Source of the DNA: Paraperlucidibaca baekdonensis
Lineage (GTDB): Bacteria; Pseudomonadota; Gammaproteobacteria; Pseudomonadales; Moraxellaceae
DNA: 64,000 nucleotides
Reading direction: 5' to 3'
Assembly (NCBI RefSeq): GCF_003387535.1
Contig: NZ_QUNR01000002.1
Span: 64,827 to 128,826 of the forward strand
The notes beneath the pieces were generated by a model. It did not search any database and was not told where the DNA came from. It saw only the letters and a list, made by a program, of their open reading frames with translations. A program made the translations under genes and the position numbers. Of the stretch, positions 9,250 to 20,114 are shown piece by piece. Position 1 is the stretch's first letter. Each line of letters opens with the position of its first letter.

Positions 9250-10042
9250 TACTCCGGCCGACTCGGCGGCGCTCAGTGATGCCGAGCTGCTGCGCTACCA
9301 TCGGCAAATTCTTCTGCCGAGTTGGGATATCGCCGCGCAAGAGCGCCTAAAAGCCGCCACGGTGATGATCATCGGGCTAGGTGGTCTTGGCTGTCCTGTG
9401 GCGCAATATCTCGCCGCCGCTGGCGTGGGTCGGCTGATTTTGATCGACGATGATCACGTGGAGATCAGCAATTTGCAGCGTCAGCCCTTGCACACGGATG
9501 CCGATATTGGACGCCCCAAAGTGCAATCGGCTGCCGATGCCTTGCGCGCAATCAACCCGCAGGTGCAGCTTTTCACCGTGGCTGAGCGCGCCGATGCCAC
9601 GTTGCTGGCGCACTGGCTGCCCGAGGTCGCGGTCATCGCCGATTGCTGCGATAATTTTGCGACGCGCGATCTTATCAATGCCGCTGCGTGGGCGGCGCGC
9701 GTGCCGGTGGTGTCGGCGGCGGCCATCGGCTGGCAAGGGCAGCTCAGCGTGTTTGATGCGCGTGTGCCAAACTCACCGTGTTATCGCTGCTTATACCCCG
9801 ACAGCCTCGACGCAGAACAAACCTGCAGCGATACCGGGGTCATGGCGACAACCGTCGGCGTGATGGGCAGCTGGCAGGCCAATGAAGTCTTAAAGGTCAT
9901 TGCTGGCGTCGGCACCGCGCTGGTGGGTCAGTTATTACTGTGGGATGGCCAGCAGGCCAGTGTGCGCACGCTGCGCATCCCACGCGATACGCGCTGCCCG
10001 GTCTGTGCAGCACCAATTTCCTCACGGAGTGATGTGTTATGA
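9239..10042 (+). CDS. moeB: MoeB/ThiF-family adenylyltransferase
   Basis: This E1-like enzyme adenylates the C-terminal Gly-Gly of a small sulfur carrier such as MoaD or ThiS. The ATG at 9239 gives 267 aa and overlaps prmC by 11 bp. The nucleotide loop GLGGLG is at 46-51. Two zinc-binding pairs, CYRC (181-184) and CPVC (253-256), frame the C-terminal half. A DNF motif follows the beta strand near 140, and TCSDTGV contains the candidate catalytic cysteine. No rhodanese domain is fused. MoeB and ThiF/HesA cannot be separated by sequence reading alone; position next to prmC is typical of MoeB in Pseudomonas-like genomes. Confidence 0.85.
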   Translation: MATNTPADSAALSDAELLRYHRQILLPSWDIAAQERLKAATVMIIGLGGLGCPVAQYLAAAGVGRLILIDDDHVEISNLQRQPLHTDADIGRPKVQSAADALRAINPQVQLFTVAERADATLLAHWLPEVAVIADCCDNFATRDLINAAAWAARVPVVSAAAIGWQGQLSVFDARVPNSPCYRCLYPDSLDAEQTCSDTGVMATTVGVMGSWQANEVLKVIAGVGTALVGQLLLWDGQQASVRTLRIPRDTRCPVCAAPISSRSDVL

Positions 10043-11346
10043 ATCCTTATGCGCGCTGGCGTCATGCCTTGAAAGGCGTGTTTCGTATTGGTCAGACGAC
10101 CTCAATTATTGCCGCCACTGGCTTTGCCTGGGCGACCGGCGAGCGCCTGCCGACACCACGTGTGCTGCGGCTGACCTTTGAGCGTTTGGGCGCGACCTAT
10201 GTGAAATTGGGTCAGTTCATTGCCAGCTCACCATCATTATTTCCAGCTGACTACGTCACTGAGTTTCAGCATTGCCTCGATAAAACCGAGCCGCTGCCGT
10301 TTGAGACCATGCGCGCTGTCTTAGAGCGTGAACTCAAGCGCCCTATGCAAGAGGTGTTTAGCGAGGTCGATGAAATTCCGCTGGCCTCAGCCTCGATTGC
10401 GCAAGTGCATGCGGCAAAGCTCATCACCGGCGAGTCGGTGGTGATCAAGATTCAAAAGCCCGGTGTTGAGCAGATCTTGCTTACCGATTTGAATTTTTTG
10501 TATGTCACCGCGCTGCTCTTGGAGCGCGCCTTGCCGAAGCTCAAATTTGCCTCGCTGTCGGGCATTGTCAGCGAGATTCAGGGCTGCATGATGGAGGAGG
10601 TCGACTTTTATAAAGAAGCGCGCAATGTCGAGCAGTTCCGCGCTTATTTGGAGGCCACTGGCAACACCCAAGCCACGGCGCCGCGCATTTATCCGGAGGC
10701 CTCAAGCCTGCGCGTGCTGACCATGGAGCGCTTTTATGGTGTGCCGTTGACCGATCTTGAGACCATTCGTAAATACACGCGTGATCCCGCCGGCACACTG
10801 GTGGCGGCACTCAACACCTGGTTTTCGAGCCTGATGCTCTGTGAAAGTTTCCACGCTGATCTGCATGCCGGCAACCTCATGGTGCTGACCGATGGGCGTT
10901 TGGGCTTTATCGATTTTGGCATCGTGGGTCGTATCGCGCCCGATACGTGGACGGCGACCATGGCGTTTATTGAGTCGCTCGGTGAGGGGGACTTTAAGAA
11001 AATGGCCGAGAGCATGGCGACCATCGGCATGACTAAGCGCAAGGTCGACAATGCTCAGCTCGCCCTCGATTTAGAGGCCATCTACGGGGCCGCGACCACG
11101 GTCGATCCGCTCAGTATTGGCGGCGCCATGGCCAATGACAACGAGATCAACAAGCTCATGCTGGAGATCGTTGCGGTGGGCGAGCGTCATGGTATTCGCT
11201 TCCCGCGCGCGTTTGCCTTGCTGCTCAAGCAGATGTTGTATTTTGACCGCTATATTCGGATTTTAGCGCCAGACATGAATCTTTTCGAAGATGATCGCAT
11301 CAGCTTCTTAGGTGAAGATGGCGTCATGCCTAAGCGCTTACACTAA
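10039..11346 (+). CDS. ABC1/AarF-family atypical kinase, short form
   Basis: The 435-aa protein belongs to the ABC1 (ADCK/UbiB/COQ8) family. It has the family-specific KLGQ at 56-59, the Ala-rich loop LASASIAQVHAA that replaces the glycine-rich loop, the VVIKIQKPG lysine strand, HADLHAGN, and the metal-binding DFG at 292-294. Canonical UbiB has about 540 aa and ends in two transmembrane helices. This protein stops about 100 residues earlier and shows no such helices, so it is probably a soluble paralogue. Its role in quinone biology is inference. The gene starts on the moeB stop (ATGA) and ends the hemA operon. Confidence 0.85.
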   Translation: MNPYARWRHALKGVFRIGQTTSIIAATGFAWATGERLPTPRVLRLTFERLGATYVKLGQFIASSPSLFPADYVTEFQHCLDKTEPLPFETMRAVLERELKRPMQEVFSEVDEIPLASASIAQVHAAKLITGESVVIKIQKPGVEQILLTDLNFLYVTALLLERALPKLKFASLSGIVSEIQGCMMEEVDFYKEARNVEQFRAYLEATGNTQATAPRIYPEASSLRVLTMERFYGVPLTDLETIRKYTRDPAGTLVAALNTWFSSLMLCESFHADLHAGNLMVLTDGRLGFIDFGIVGRIAPDTWTATMAFIESLGEGDFKKMAESMATIGMTKRKVDNAQLALDLEAIYGAATTVDPLSIGGAMANDNEINKLMLEIVAVGERHGIRFPRAFALLLKQMLYFDRYIRILAPDMNLFEDDRISFLGEDGVMPKRLH

Positions 11347-11360
11347 CGCTTGAGATGGTC

Positions 11361-11389
11361 AAAAAAGCCCGCGGATCGCGGGCTTTTTT
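11361..11389. terminator. Bidirectional intrinsic terminator
   Basis: A perfect 13-bp inverted repeat (A6 GCCCGCG, loop GAT, CGCGGGC T6) lies 15 bp after the ABC1 kinase stop and 14 bp from the stop of the convergent hydrolase. With an A-run on one side and a T-run on the other it can terminate both transcripts. Confidence 0.92.
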
Positions 11390-11402
11390 GTGGCTGATCA
11401 CC

Positions 11403-12182
11403 TCACGCCGTGCCAGTTAAAATCAGCTCGGCCACCCCCTCGGGGTCATCCCACATGGGCACGTGGCCCCAGTTCCACGGTTTCAGCCAGATGGCATGTA
11501 AAGGTAGGGCGTCGCGGCGCTGCAGCGCGCGGGTGAGCAGAAAGTCCAAGCGCCCATAAGCCACGGTGATGGGAATGTCCAAGGCTGAGACGCCAGGCAC
11601 TTTATCGATAGCATCGTAAGTGGCATCGAAGCTCGGCGCCTCAGCGAAGTCGGCGAGGCAGCGCGCTGCCGCCGCCGCTGGCATCTTGTAGCCACGGACA
11701 CTCATGGGGATGGCCAAGAGCGCGCTGCGGGCAAGGCCGAGCGTGGTGGCCGCTTTCGCCGCCCGCGGGAAGCGCTGCGCCATGAGGCGAGCCGATGTGA
11801 AAATTGGCCGCACATGCCAAGGCGTATCGGCGGCGTCGGCAAGGCCGGCGGGTGAGATGACCACGATGCTGCGTGCTAAGCCGGCAACGGCCGCGGCCAA
11901 TGTTAGCCAGCCGCCCATGGAGTTGCCGGCAATGTCGACAGGCTCATGAATACCCAGCGACGCCAGCGTGTGGCGTAGGCCATCGACCAAGGCCTCTGCG
12001 CTCACGGGACCGTTGAGGGCGGGGGTTTCGCCAAAGCCGGCAATGTCGACGGCAATGACTCGGCGTGCTTGCGCGAGACGCGCCATCACCGGCTGCCAAG
12101 CGGCATGACTCATGCCAATACCATGCAGCAGCACGAGCGGGCGGCCCTGACCCTGCTCGACATAATGCCACGGCTTATTCAT
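11403..12182 (-). CDS. Alpha/beta hydrolase
   Basis: A 259-aa alpha/beta hydrolase with the oxyanion-side LLHGIG near 18-23, a nucleophile elbow GNSMGG placing Ser88, and a late GHVPMWDDP that supplies catalytic His240. The acid is probably the Asp in YGRLDFL. This general layout fits esterases, C-C bond hydrolases and haloperoxidase-like enzymes, so the substrate is open. The start overlaps the gatB stop by 8 bp, so it is cotranscribed with the gat genes, but nothing links it to tRNA amidation. Confidence 0.8.
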   Translation of the reverse strand: MNKPWHYVEQGQGRPLVLLHGIGMSHAAWQPVMARLAQARRVIAVDIAGFGETPALNGPVSAEALVDGLRHTLASLGIHEPVDIAGNSMGGWLTLAAAVAGLARSIVVISPAGLADAADTPWHVRPIFTSARLMAQRFPRAAKAATTLGLARSALLAIPMSVRGYKMPAAAAARCLADFAEAPSFDATYDAIDKVPGVSALDIPITVAYGRLDFLLTRALQRRDALPLHAIWLKPWNWGHVPMWDDPEGVAELILTGTA

Positions 12183-13629
12183 GCAGCTTGCGCTTCAACA
12201 GCTCATTGAGCACCGCCGGGTTGGCTTTGCCGCGTGAGGCTTTCATGGCTTGACCGACAAAGAAACCAAAGAGTTTGGCTTGCTTGGCTTCATCGCTGGC
12301 ACGGTACTGCTCGACTTGCGCGGCGTTGACGGCGAGCACATCACCAATCATCGCTTCGATGGCGCCGCTGTCGGTTTCTTGCTTGAGGCCGTCACGGCTG
12401 ATGATTTCGTCGGCGCTGCTGCCGTCACCGGCAAATAGCGAGGCGAACACCTGCTTGGCGATTTTCCCTGAAATGGTGTTGTCGCTGATGCGCACCAGCA
12501 GGCCGCCAAGTTGCGCGGCGCTGATGGGTGACTGACCAATATCAAGCTCGGCTTTATTGAGCGCCGCCAAGAGCTCGCCGGTGACCCAGTTCGCTACCGG
12601 CTTTGCTGCCGCCACACCACCGGCAATGGTCACCGTGGCTTCGAAAAAGTCGGCCAAATCGCGGCTGGCGGTGAGCACATGCGCATCATAGGCCGATAAG
12701 CCTAGCTCGCGTTCAAAGCGCGCGCGTTTGGCAGCAGGCAGCTCGGGCAAATTAGCGCGAATCGCTGCGAGGGTAGCGTCATCGATGACCACGGGCAGCA
12801 AGTCAGGATCGGGGAAGTAGCGGTAATCATTGGCCTCTTCCTTGCTGCGCATGGCGCGTGTTTCATTGCGCGCCACGTCATACAACACGGTGGCTTGATG
12901 AATGCTGCGACCTGATTCGAGCTCGTCGATCTGCCAGTTGATTTCGCTATCAATGGCCTTTTCAATGAACTTAAATGAGTTCACGTTTTTGATTTCGCGG
13001 CGCGTGCCAAAAGGCTGGCCGGGGCGGCGAATCGACACGTTGCAGTCGCAGCGCATCGAGCCTTCGGCCATATTGCCATCGGAGATATCGAGGTAGCGAA
13101 TCAAGGCATGAATGGCTTTCGCATAGGCCACGGCTTCTTTCGCCGAACGCATATCGGGCTCAGAAACGATCTCCAACAGCGGCGTGCCCGCACGATTTAA
13201 GTCAATGCCGGTCATGCCGGAAAAATTCTCGTGCAATGACTTGCCAGCATCTTCTTCCAAATGCGCGCGCGTAATGCCCACGCGCTTGACCGTGCCGTCA
13301 TCGAGCGTGATGTCGATATGGCCCTTGCCAACAATCGGATGATCCATCTGCGAAATCTGATAGCCCTTGGGCAAATCAGGGTAGAAATAATTCTTGCGAG
13401 CAAACACCGAGCGCTGGCCAATCTCGGCATCGATACCTAGACCAAAGCAAATCGCGCGCCGCACCACACCTTCATTGAGCACCGGCAGCACACCGGGCAT
13501 GCCAAGGTCAATCAAGCTTGCGTGTGCATTGGGCTCAGCACCGAAGCTGGTGGCGCTGCCAGAGAAAATCTTCGATTCGGTATTGAGCTGAACGTGAACT
13601 TCCAGGCCAATCACAACTTCCCAAGTCAT
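12175..13629 (-). CDS. gatB: Asp-tRNA(Asn)/Glu-tRNA(Gln) amidotransferase subunit B
   Basis: GatB binds mischarged Glu-tRNA(Gln) or Asp-tRNA(Asn) and activates it with ATP before amidation. The 484-aa length, the opening [13 protein letters not shown], the kinase-like core [13 protein letters not shown] and the C-terminal YqeY-like tail ending [13 protein letters not shown] are diagnostic. A Shine-Dalgarno AAAGGA precedes the ATG. The gene lies 12 bp after gatA. A tRNA-Gln(UUG) gene is encoded about 8 kb away, but whether this strain uses GatCAB for Gln or only for Asn depends on whether glnS and asnS exist elsewhere. Confidence 0.97.
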   Translation of the reverse strand: MTWEVVIGLEVHVQLNTESKIFSGSATSFGAEPNAHASLIDLGMPGVLPVLNEGVVRRAICFGLGIDAEIGQRSVFARKNYFYPDLPKGYQISQMDHPIVGKGHIDITLDDGTVKRVGITRAHLEEDAGKSLHENFSGMTGIDLNRAGTPLLEIVSEPDMRSAKEAVAYAKAIHALIRYLDISDGNMAEGSMRCDCNVSIRRPGQPFGTRREIKNVNSFKFIEKAIDSEINWQIDELESGRSIHQATVLYDVARNETRAMRSKEEANDYRYFPDPDLLPVVIDDATLAAIRANLPELPAAKRARFERELGLSAYDAHVLTASRDLADFFEATVTIAGGVAAAKPVANWVTGELLAALNKAELDIGQSPISAAQLGGLLVRISDNTISGKIAKQVFASLFAGDGSSADEIISRDGLKQETDSGAIEAMIGDVLAVNAAQVEQYRASDEAKQAKLFGFFVGQAMKASRGKANPAVLNELLKRKLHE

Positions 13630-13641
13630 CGTGTCTATCCT

Positions 13642-15108
13642 TTATGCAAATGCCGCGGGAATGCGCGTGTGCCAGTCGGTCACACCCTGATAGCGGTGCG
13701 CCACATTCAAGAGTTTCGCCTCGCTCCAGTACGGGCCAATGAGCTGCAGCCCGACCGGCAAGCCTTGGCTGAATCCGGCAGGAATACTCATGCCCGGCAG
13801 GCCGGCTAAGTTGGTGGCGATGGTGTAAATATCTTGCAAATACATCGACACCGGATCGGTTTTTTTCGCGCCTAAAGCGAAGGCAACTTCCGGCGCAGTT
13901 GGCCCCAAAATCACATCACACTGCGTAAAGGCCTGATCAAAATCTTGCTTGATGAGGCGGCGTACGCGTTGCGCTTGCAGGTAGTAGGCGTCGTAATAGC
14001 CGGCGGAGAGGGCGTAAGTGCCAATCATCACGCGGCGACGGACTTCTTCGCCAAAACCTTCGGCGCGCGAACGCTTGTAAAGGTCTTCGAGGTCAGTCGG
14101 GTTTTCGCAGCGATGACCAAAGCGCACGCCATCGAAGCGTGACAGATTCGATGAGCACTCGGCCGGTGCAATCACATAATACGCGGGCACCGAGAGGCCA
14201 CTATTGGGCAGGTCAACCTCAACCACCGTGGCGCCGAGTTTTTTCAGCTCAGCAATGGCCGCCTCAATGAGCGTGGCGATTTCAGGGTTTAAGCCCTCAC
14301 CAAAAAATTGTTTGGGTAGGCCAATGCGCAAGCCCTTGAGTGAATCGTTGAGGCTGGCGCTGTAGTCGGGCACGGGATGATCAATGGAGGTCGAGTCTTT
14401 GGCATCGTGGCCCGCCACTACTTGCAGTAGCAGTGCGGCATCTTCAGCGCTTTGCGTCATCGGGCCGGCTTGGTCGAGGCTGGAGGCAAAGGCGATCATG
14501 CCCCAGCGCGAAATGCGACCGTAGCTAGGTTTTAAGCCGGTAAGGTTGCACAGTGCCGCCGGTTGGCGAATTGAGCCGCCGGTATCGGTGCCGGTCGCGG
14601 CTGGCGCTAGGCGAGCGGCTACCGCCGCCGCTGATCCACCGGATGAGCCGCCGGGCACGCAGGAGGTATCCCACGGATTTTGCACATTGCCGTAAAACGA
14701 GGTTTCATTCGATGAGCCCATGGCGAACTCATCCATATTGGTCTTGCCGAGCATGACCAAACCGGCGTCGTTACAGCGCGTCACGACCTCGGCATTATAG
14801 GGTGAGATGAAGCTGTCGAGCATTTTCGAGCCACAGCTGGTGCGCACGCCTTGGCTGCAAAAAATATCTTTTTGCGCCAAGGGGATGCCAGTCAGCGCAT
14901 GGGCATTGCCGTTGGCCAGTCGTGTGTCGGCCTCTGCTGCTTGAGCCAGCGCGAGCTCGGGCGTGACGGTGATGAAACTATTTAAGCCGCCCGTTGTGGC
15001 GCTATCAAAACGCGCAATACGCTCAAGAAAGTGCTGAGTCAGCTCAACACTGGAGAATTTTTTCTGCGCCAAGCCATCGGCTAGGGCGCGTAAAGACAGG
15101 GTATGCAT
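13642..15108 (-). CDS. gatA: Asp-tRNA(Asn)/Glu-tRNA(Gln) amidotransferase subunit A
   Basis: GatA is the amidase subunit that frees ammonia from glutamine. The 488-aa protein contains the amidase-signature catalytic triad at the expected places: Lys80 in LAQKDIF, Ser155 in GGSSGGS and Ser179 in DTGGSIRQ. The order gatC-gatA-gatB with gaps of 2 and 12 bp is the usual operon. It is transcribed away from mreB. Confidence 0.97.
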   Translation of the reverse strand: MHTLSLRALADGLAQKKFSSVELTQHFLERIARFDSATTGGLNSFITVTPELALAQAAEADTRLANGNAHALTGIPLAQKDIFCSQGVRTSCGSKMLDSFISPYNAEVVTRCNDAGLVMLGKTNMDEFAMGSSNETSFYGNVQNPWDTSCVPGGSSGGSAAAVAARLAPAATGTDTGGSIRQPAALCNLTGLKPSYGRISRWGMIAFASSLDQAGPMTQSAEDAALLLQVVAGHDAKDSTSIDHPVPDYSASLNDSLKGLRIGLPKQFFGEGLNPEIATLIEAAIAELKKLGATVVEVDLPNSGLSVPAYYVIAPAECSSNLSRFDGVRFGHRCENPTDLEDLYKRSRAEGFGEEVRRRVMIGTYALSAGYYDAYYLQAQRVRRLIKQDFDQAFTQCDVILGPTAPEVAFALGAKKTDPVSMYLQDIYTIATNLAGLPGMSIPAGFSQGLPVGLQLIGPYWSEAKLLNVAHRYQGVTDWHTRIPAAFA

Positions 15109-15110
15109 GA

Positions 15111-15398
15111 TTATTCGACCACACGAGGAACAAGGTAGCAGCCATCAGCGACAGCAGGGGCAATGGCTTGATAGTCATCGCGGCGATTAGGTTCGGTCAC
15201 CGCATCGACGCGCAACGCTTGCGTGGCATCAACAGGGTGCGCCATCGGCGCAATGCCACTGGTGTCAACGGCTTGCAGCTGATCGATGAGGCTAAGAATG
15301 GTGTTAAGGCTGTCGGTAACGCGTTGCTGCTCGTCGTTGGGGAGTTGCAGGCGTGCCAAATGGGCAATGCGACCCACTTGCTCTGATGTCAGTGCCAT
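15111..15398 (-). CDS. gatC: Asp-tRNA(Asn)/Glu-tRNA(Gln) amidotransferase subunit C
   Basis: GatC is the small belt subunit that holds GatA and GatB together. From the ATG at 15398 it has 95 aa, the normal size, with the family opening [15 protein letters not shown] and the C-terminal LVPRVVE. An upstream in-frame start at 15437 would add 13 residues not found in the family. The gat operon promoter should lie in the 200-bp divergent spacer shared with mreB, where I could not pick a convincing hexamer pair. Confidence 0.94.
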   Translation of the reverse strand: MALTSEQVGRIAHLARLQLPNDEQQRVTDSLNTILSLIDQLQAVDTSGIAPMAHPVDATQALRVDAVTEPNRRDDYQAIAPAVADGCYLVPRVVE

Positions 15399-15589
15399 AA
15401 GGGCTAATGCTCCGGGCTGAGCGCTAAAGCGGCTCAAAGAAATGCGAGAGAATCGCTAAAGTTATCACACTCACAACTTGTCCAAAAGTCGCAGTTTGTT
15501 TACTCTTGCACGATTGTAGACCAAGTGTTTGTGCTTGGCAGCCGCTCAACCGCGTCGCGCTCCACCAAGCTTCGGCGCCCTCATTTTAG

Positions 15590-16639
<1,050 letters not shown>

Positions 16640-16715
16640 CGCCCTAGCGGGGTGAGCTATCTCTAACGCTCTGTTTCTTAGCAATCGTCGCGATGGTGTA
16701 ACGTTCATCGTCGCG

Positions 16716-17573
16716 ATGCTTTGCGCGTTGATATTACTGCTTGTTGATAGCCAGCGGCCGAGTCCATTGCAGCCACTGCGCAATGCGCTGTATAGCGTCA
16801 TTGAGCCAGTGTTTCTGGGCCTCACATGGCCCAGCCGTAGCCTAGATGAGTTATCGGGTAATTTGCGTATGGGGCTGCAGCTGCAAGCCGAAAGCGATCA
16901 GCTCCGCGAAGAGAATTTGTTGTTGCGGTCGCAGGTGCAGAAGCTGTCTTTTCTCGCCAGCGACAATGCCCGACTGCGCGGCTTGCAAAGTGCCGCCGAG
17001 GTGCTCAACAGTCGCGTGCTTATCAGCGAGATTATTGGTCTCGATCCAAACCCAGATCATCATGTCTTGATTATCAATCGCGGACTTCAGCAAGGCATTT
17101 ATGTTGGTCAGGCCATTCTTGATGCCAATGGCGTGTTTGGTCGTGTCATGCAGGTGGGTAATACCACTGCGCGCGTGATGCTGCTCACCGACCGTTCTCA
17201 CTCGGTGCCAGTGCGCATCAATCGCAATGGTATTCGTGCCATTTTGTCGGGTACTGGCGATCGTCGCGAGCTGCGGCTGCAATACGTGCCGGAAAAATCT
17301 GACATCAATGTCGGTGATTTATTGGTGACGTCAGGGCTGGGTTTGGACTTTCCCGAAGGTTACCCGGTGGCGCGAGTGACGCAAATTGACCGTCAGGCGG
17401 ATGATCAGTTTTTGCGCATCAGTGCCCTGCCAGTGGCAGCACTTGATCGCAGTCGCTACGTGTTGGCGTTGTTTGAGAAGCCCGTGGGGGCGCAGTTTAT
17501 CGAGCCGGCCTCTGAAGTACCGGCTTCTGCGCCGTCGTCTGCGTCGGAGGCTGTTCATGCCGAAGCACCGTAA
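16716..17573 (+). CDS. mreC: Rod-shape-determining protein MreC (start uncertain)
   Basis: MreC links MreB to the PBP2/RodA synthase through its periplasmic domain. Visible parts are a single N-terminal membrane helix, a coiled coil (about 40-85, LQAESDQLREENLLLRSQVQ) and the beta domain with NRGLQQGIYVGQ and DLLVTSGLGLDFPEGYPV. The first ATG, 16716, cuts the helix after ALILLLV. The frame upstream is open back to the TGA at 16653 and would complete both the helix and the charged cytoplasmic stub (SNRRDG), yet it holds no ATG, GTG or TTG. The true start may be CTG 16671 or ATC 16659, 3 nt after GGTGA. The stop lies inside mreD (17-bp overlap). Confidence 0.88.
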   Translation: MLCALILLLVDSQRPSPLQPLRNALYSVIEPVFLGLTWPSRSLDELSGNLRMGLQLQAESDQLREENLLLRSQVQKLSFLASDNARLRGLQSAAEVLNSRVLISEIIGLDPNPDHHVLIINRGLQQGIYVGQAILDANGVFGRVMQVGNTTARVMLLTDRSHSVPVRINRNGIRAILSGTGDRRELRLQYVPEKSDINVGDLLVTSGLGLDFPEGYPVARVTQIDRQADDQFLRISALPVAALDRSRYVLALFEKPVGAQFIEPASEVPASAPSSASEAVHAEAP

Positions 17574-18036
17574 TCCGCTGCTAGGCATGCTGCTCAGCAT
17601 GCTCGCGGCGCTCATGTTGAGCGTCATGCCATTGCCCGATGAGCTCAACCCATGGCGCCCAGAATGGTTGATGCTGGTACTGGTCTTTTGGGCCATGCAT
17701 GCGCCCAATTGGTTCGGTCTGTGGCTGGCGCTAGTTATGGGCGTCTTGCTCGATGTGCTGCTGGCCACCCCATTAGGGTTTTATGGCCTTGCCATGGTCG
17801 TCGTGGTGCAGCTGACACGCGCCACAGGCCAATGGTCTGGTGTTTTTTCAGTGCGCCATACCACCTTGCTATTGCTGGCATTAGTGGCGTTGAGTCGAAG
17901 CATTCATTACCTAATTTTGTCGCTTCAAGGCCTAGCGCCATCGGATGGCAGCGATTTTTTCCTGCCAGTGCTGTCTAGCGCGCTGATGTGGCCGACGGTC
18001 CTACTGCTATTAAAACGCTGGAGCCAGCGCACATGA
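17557..18036 (+). CDS. mreD: Rod-shape-determining protein MreD
   Basis: MreD is a small inner-membrane partner of MreC. From the ATG at 17557 it has 159 aa and about five hydrophobic helices, with the typical RPEWLMLVL followed by GLLLDVLLATPLG-like sequence (here GVLLDVLLATPLG). The frame is open far upstream inside mreC, but the first 57 codons there are Arg-rich shadow sequence. The gene overlaps mreC by 17 bp and its stop shares bases with the maf start (ATGA). Confidence 0.93.
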   Translation: MPKHRNPLLGMLLSMLAALMLSVMPLPDELNPWRPEWLMLVLVFWAMHAPNWFGLWLALVMGVLLDVLLATPLGFYGLAMVVVVQLTRATGQWSGVFSVRHTTLLLLALVALSRSIHYLILSLQGLAPSDGSDFFLPVLSSALMWPTVLLLLKRWSQRT

Positions 18037-18620
18037 GTAACTCGCCACGCTTGCTCTTGGCTTCCTCCTCGCCACGCCGTTTGGCGCTATTGCGGCAAGC
18101 GCATTTATCGCCCGTGGTGTTGCCGGTTGATGTCGATGAGTCAGTGCGCGATGGTGAGTCGCCGCTCGATTATGTGCAGCGTTTAGCATTAGCCAAAGCC
18201 CACGCTGGTCAGGTGCGTGCCGATGACCCGCAGGCCTGGGTGTTGGCAGCCGACACCACCGTGGTGGCAGGCGGTGAGATTTTAGGCAAGCCGGAATCAT
18301 TGGCCGATGCGCAGCGCATTTGGGCGCTACTACCCTCCGCGGATCATTGCGTGCATACCGCCATTGCGGTGATGCATGGTGGTCACGCTGAGGTCGAGGT
18401 AGTCACCACCCGCGTTGAGTTTTTGGCTATTCCGGAGGCCGATCAAGTCGCCTATTGGGACAGTGATGAGCCCAAAGATAAGGCTGGTGCGTATGCCATT
18501 CAGGGGTATGCGGCGCTCTATGTGAAATCCATTCATGGCAGCTACACCAATGTCGTTGGGCTGCCCTTGGCGGAGACAGTCGCGCTGTTGCGGCGCACCG
18601 GCTATCCACTCTGGGAATAA
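18033..18620 (+). CDS. maf: Maf-family nucleoside triphosphate pyrophosphatase (YhdE type)
   Basis: Maf/YhdE proteins hydrolyse dTTP, UTP and modified pyrimidine triphosphates to monophosphates. The 195-aa protein has the substrate-binding SSSPRR at 11-16, the catalytic Asp74 in AADTTVV, and the KDKAGAYAIQG segment of the family. The start at 18033 overlaps the mreD stop by 4 bp; an earlier start inside mreD was rejected. The mreD-maf-rng order is shared with E. coli and Pseudomonas. Confidence 0.95.
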   Translation: MSNSPRLLLASSSPRRLALLRQAHLSPVVLPVDVDESVRDGESPLDYVQRLALAKAHAGQVRADDPQAWVLAADTTVVAGGEILGKPESLADAQRIWALLPSADHCVHTAIAVMHGGHAEVEVVTTRVEFLAIPEADQVAYWDSDEPKDKAGAYAIQGYAALYVKSIHGSYTNVVGLPLAETVALLRRTGYPLWE

Positions 18621-18623
18621 ATT

Positions 18624-20102
18624 ATGGTTATGCGCGGCCCCAATACCGACGAGGTCTTGATCAATGTGACACCGATGGAGTCACGGGTCGCATTAATCGA
18701 AAATGGCGTGGTGCAAGAGTTATATATTGAGCGCAATGCGCACCGAGGCCATGTCGGCAATATTTATCGTGGCAAAGTCGTACGTGTATTGCCCGGTATG
18801 CAGGCGGCATTTATTGACATTGGCTTGAGCCGTACCGGGTTTATTCACGTCAATGATGTGCGCCTAGGCGCCGATCGCGAACGCCCAGAAACGATTTCAG
18901 CGCTGCATGAAGGTCAGAGCATTAGCGTGCAAGTCATGAAAGACATGATGGGCAGCAAGGGCGCGCGACTGACCATGGATCTATCGATCCCCGCGCGCTA
19001 TTTGGTGTTCATGCCTTACAGCGATCAGCTTGGCATCTCGCAGAAAATCGATGACGAATCCGAGCGTGAGCGTCTAAAAGCGTTGGTGCGTGGTTTATCG
19101 GCAGAAATCGCTGGTGAGCTGGGCGGTGGGTTTATTGTGCGCACCGTTGCTGAAGGCGTTGATGACGCAGAGCTGCGTCACGACATGGCGTTTTTACTCA
19201 AGCTCTGGCGGCATGTTCAGCACAAAATTCAGCACACCAATGGCCCGGCCTGCATCAGCGAAGAATTGCCGCTGCCTTTGCGCACGCTGCGCGACATCGT
19301 TAGTCCGGAAGTGCAAAAAATCTTCATTGATTCCCGCGAAACACTGCAGCGTGCGCTGAGCTTTGCGCGCGAGTTTGTGCCTGGTTGTGAGGCGCGGGTG
19401 GAGCTTTATCAGGGCGAGCGGCCGCTGTTTGATTTATATAATGTTGAGGATGACTTGCAGAAGGCCTTAGAGCGCAAGGTCTATTTGAAGTCCGGTGGTT
19501 ATTTGATCATTGATCAGACGGAGGCAATGACCACCGTGGATGTCAACACTGGCTCATTTGTTGGCTCACGAAACTTAGAAGACACGGTCTTTAAAACCAA
19601 TCTGGAGGCCACGCACGCGATTGCCCGGCAGCTGCGACTGCGCAACTTGGGCGGCATCATCATTCTTGATTTTATTGATATGCAAGAAGATGAGCATCGC
19701 ACGCAAGTCTTACGCTCACTGGAAAAAATGCTCGCCCGCGATCATGCCAAAACCCACATTACGCAAGTGTCGTCATTGGGCTTAGTGGAGATGACGCGCA
19801 AACGCACGCGTGATTCGCTGGAGCATATTTTGTGCGAAAGCTGCCCGAGCTGTGCCGGCCGCGGCACGGTGAAAACGCCAGAAACAGTATGCTTCGAAAT
19901 ATTTCGTGAGTTGCTCCGTGAGGCGCGCGCCTACGACGCCGCCAATGGCTACGAGGTGGTGGCTAGCCAGCGCGTGATTGATCGCTTATTGGGCGAAGAG
20001 TCGTCAGCGGTGGCCGACTTGGAAGCGTTTATTGGTAAGCCAATTCGCATTCAAGTGGAGACAAGTTATTCACAGGAGCAATACGATGTGGTTTTGCTCT
20101 AA
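18624..20102 (+). CDS. rng: Ribonuclease G
   Basis: RNase G trims the 5' end of 16S rRNA and degrades some mRNAs. At 492 aa it has the RNase G size, without the long C-terminal scaffold of RNase E. An S1 domain lies around 38-130 (GNIYRGKVVRVLPGMQAAFIDIG). The catalytic aspartates fall in DVNTGS and DFIDMQ, and a cysteine cluster CESCPSC at 404-410 forms the Zn-link. The start ATG is 3 nt after the maf stop. Confidence 0.97.
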   Translation: MVMRGPNTDEVLINVTPMESRVALIENGVVQELYIERNAHRGHVGNIYRGKVVRVLPGMQAAFIDIGLSRTGFIHVNDVRLGADRERPETISALHEGQSISVQVMKDMMGSKGARLTMDLSIPARYLVFMPYSDQLGISQKIDDESERERLKALVRGLSAEIAGELGGGFIVRTVAEGVDDAELRHDMAFLLKLWRHVQHKIQHTNGPACISEELPLPLRTLRDIVSPEVQKIFIDSRETLQRALSFAREFVPGCEARVELYQGERPLFDLYNVEDDLQKALERKVYLKSGGYLIIDQTEAMTTVDVNTGSFVGSRNLEDTVFKTNLEATHAIARQLRLRNLGGIIILDFIDMQEDEHRTQVLRSLEKMLARDHAKTHITQVSSLGLVEMTRKRTRDSLEHILCESCPSCAGRGTVKTPETVCFEIFRELLREARAYDAANGYEVVASQRVIDRLLGEESSAVADLEAFIGKPIRIQVETSYSQEQYDVVLL

Positions 20103-20114
20103 GCGAGCAATGCC

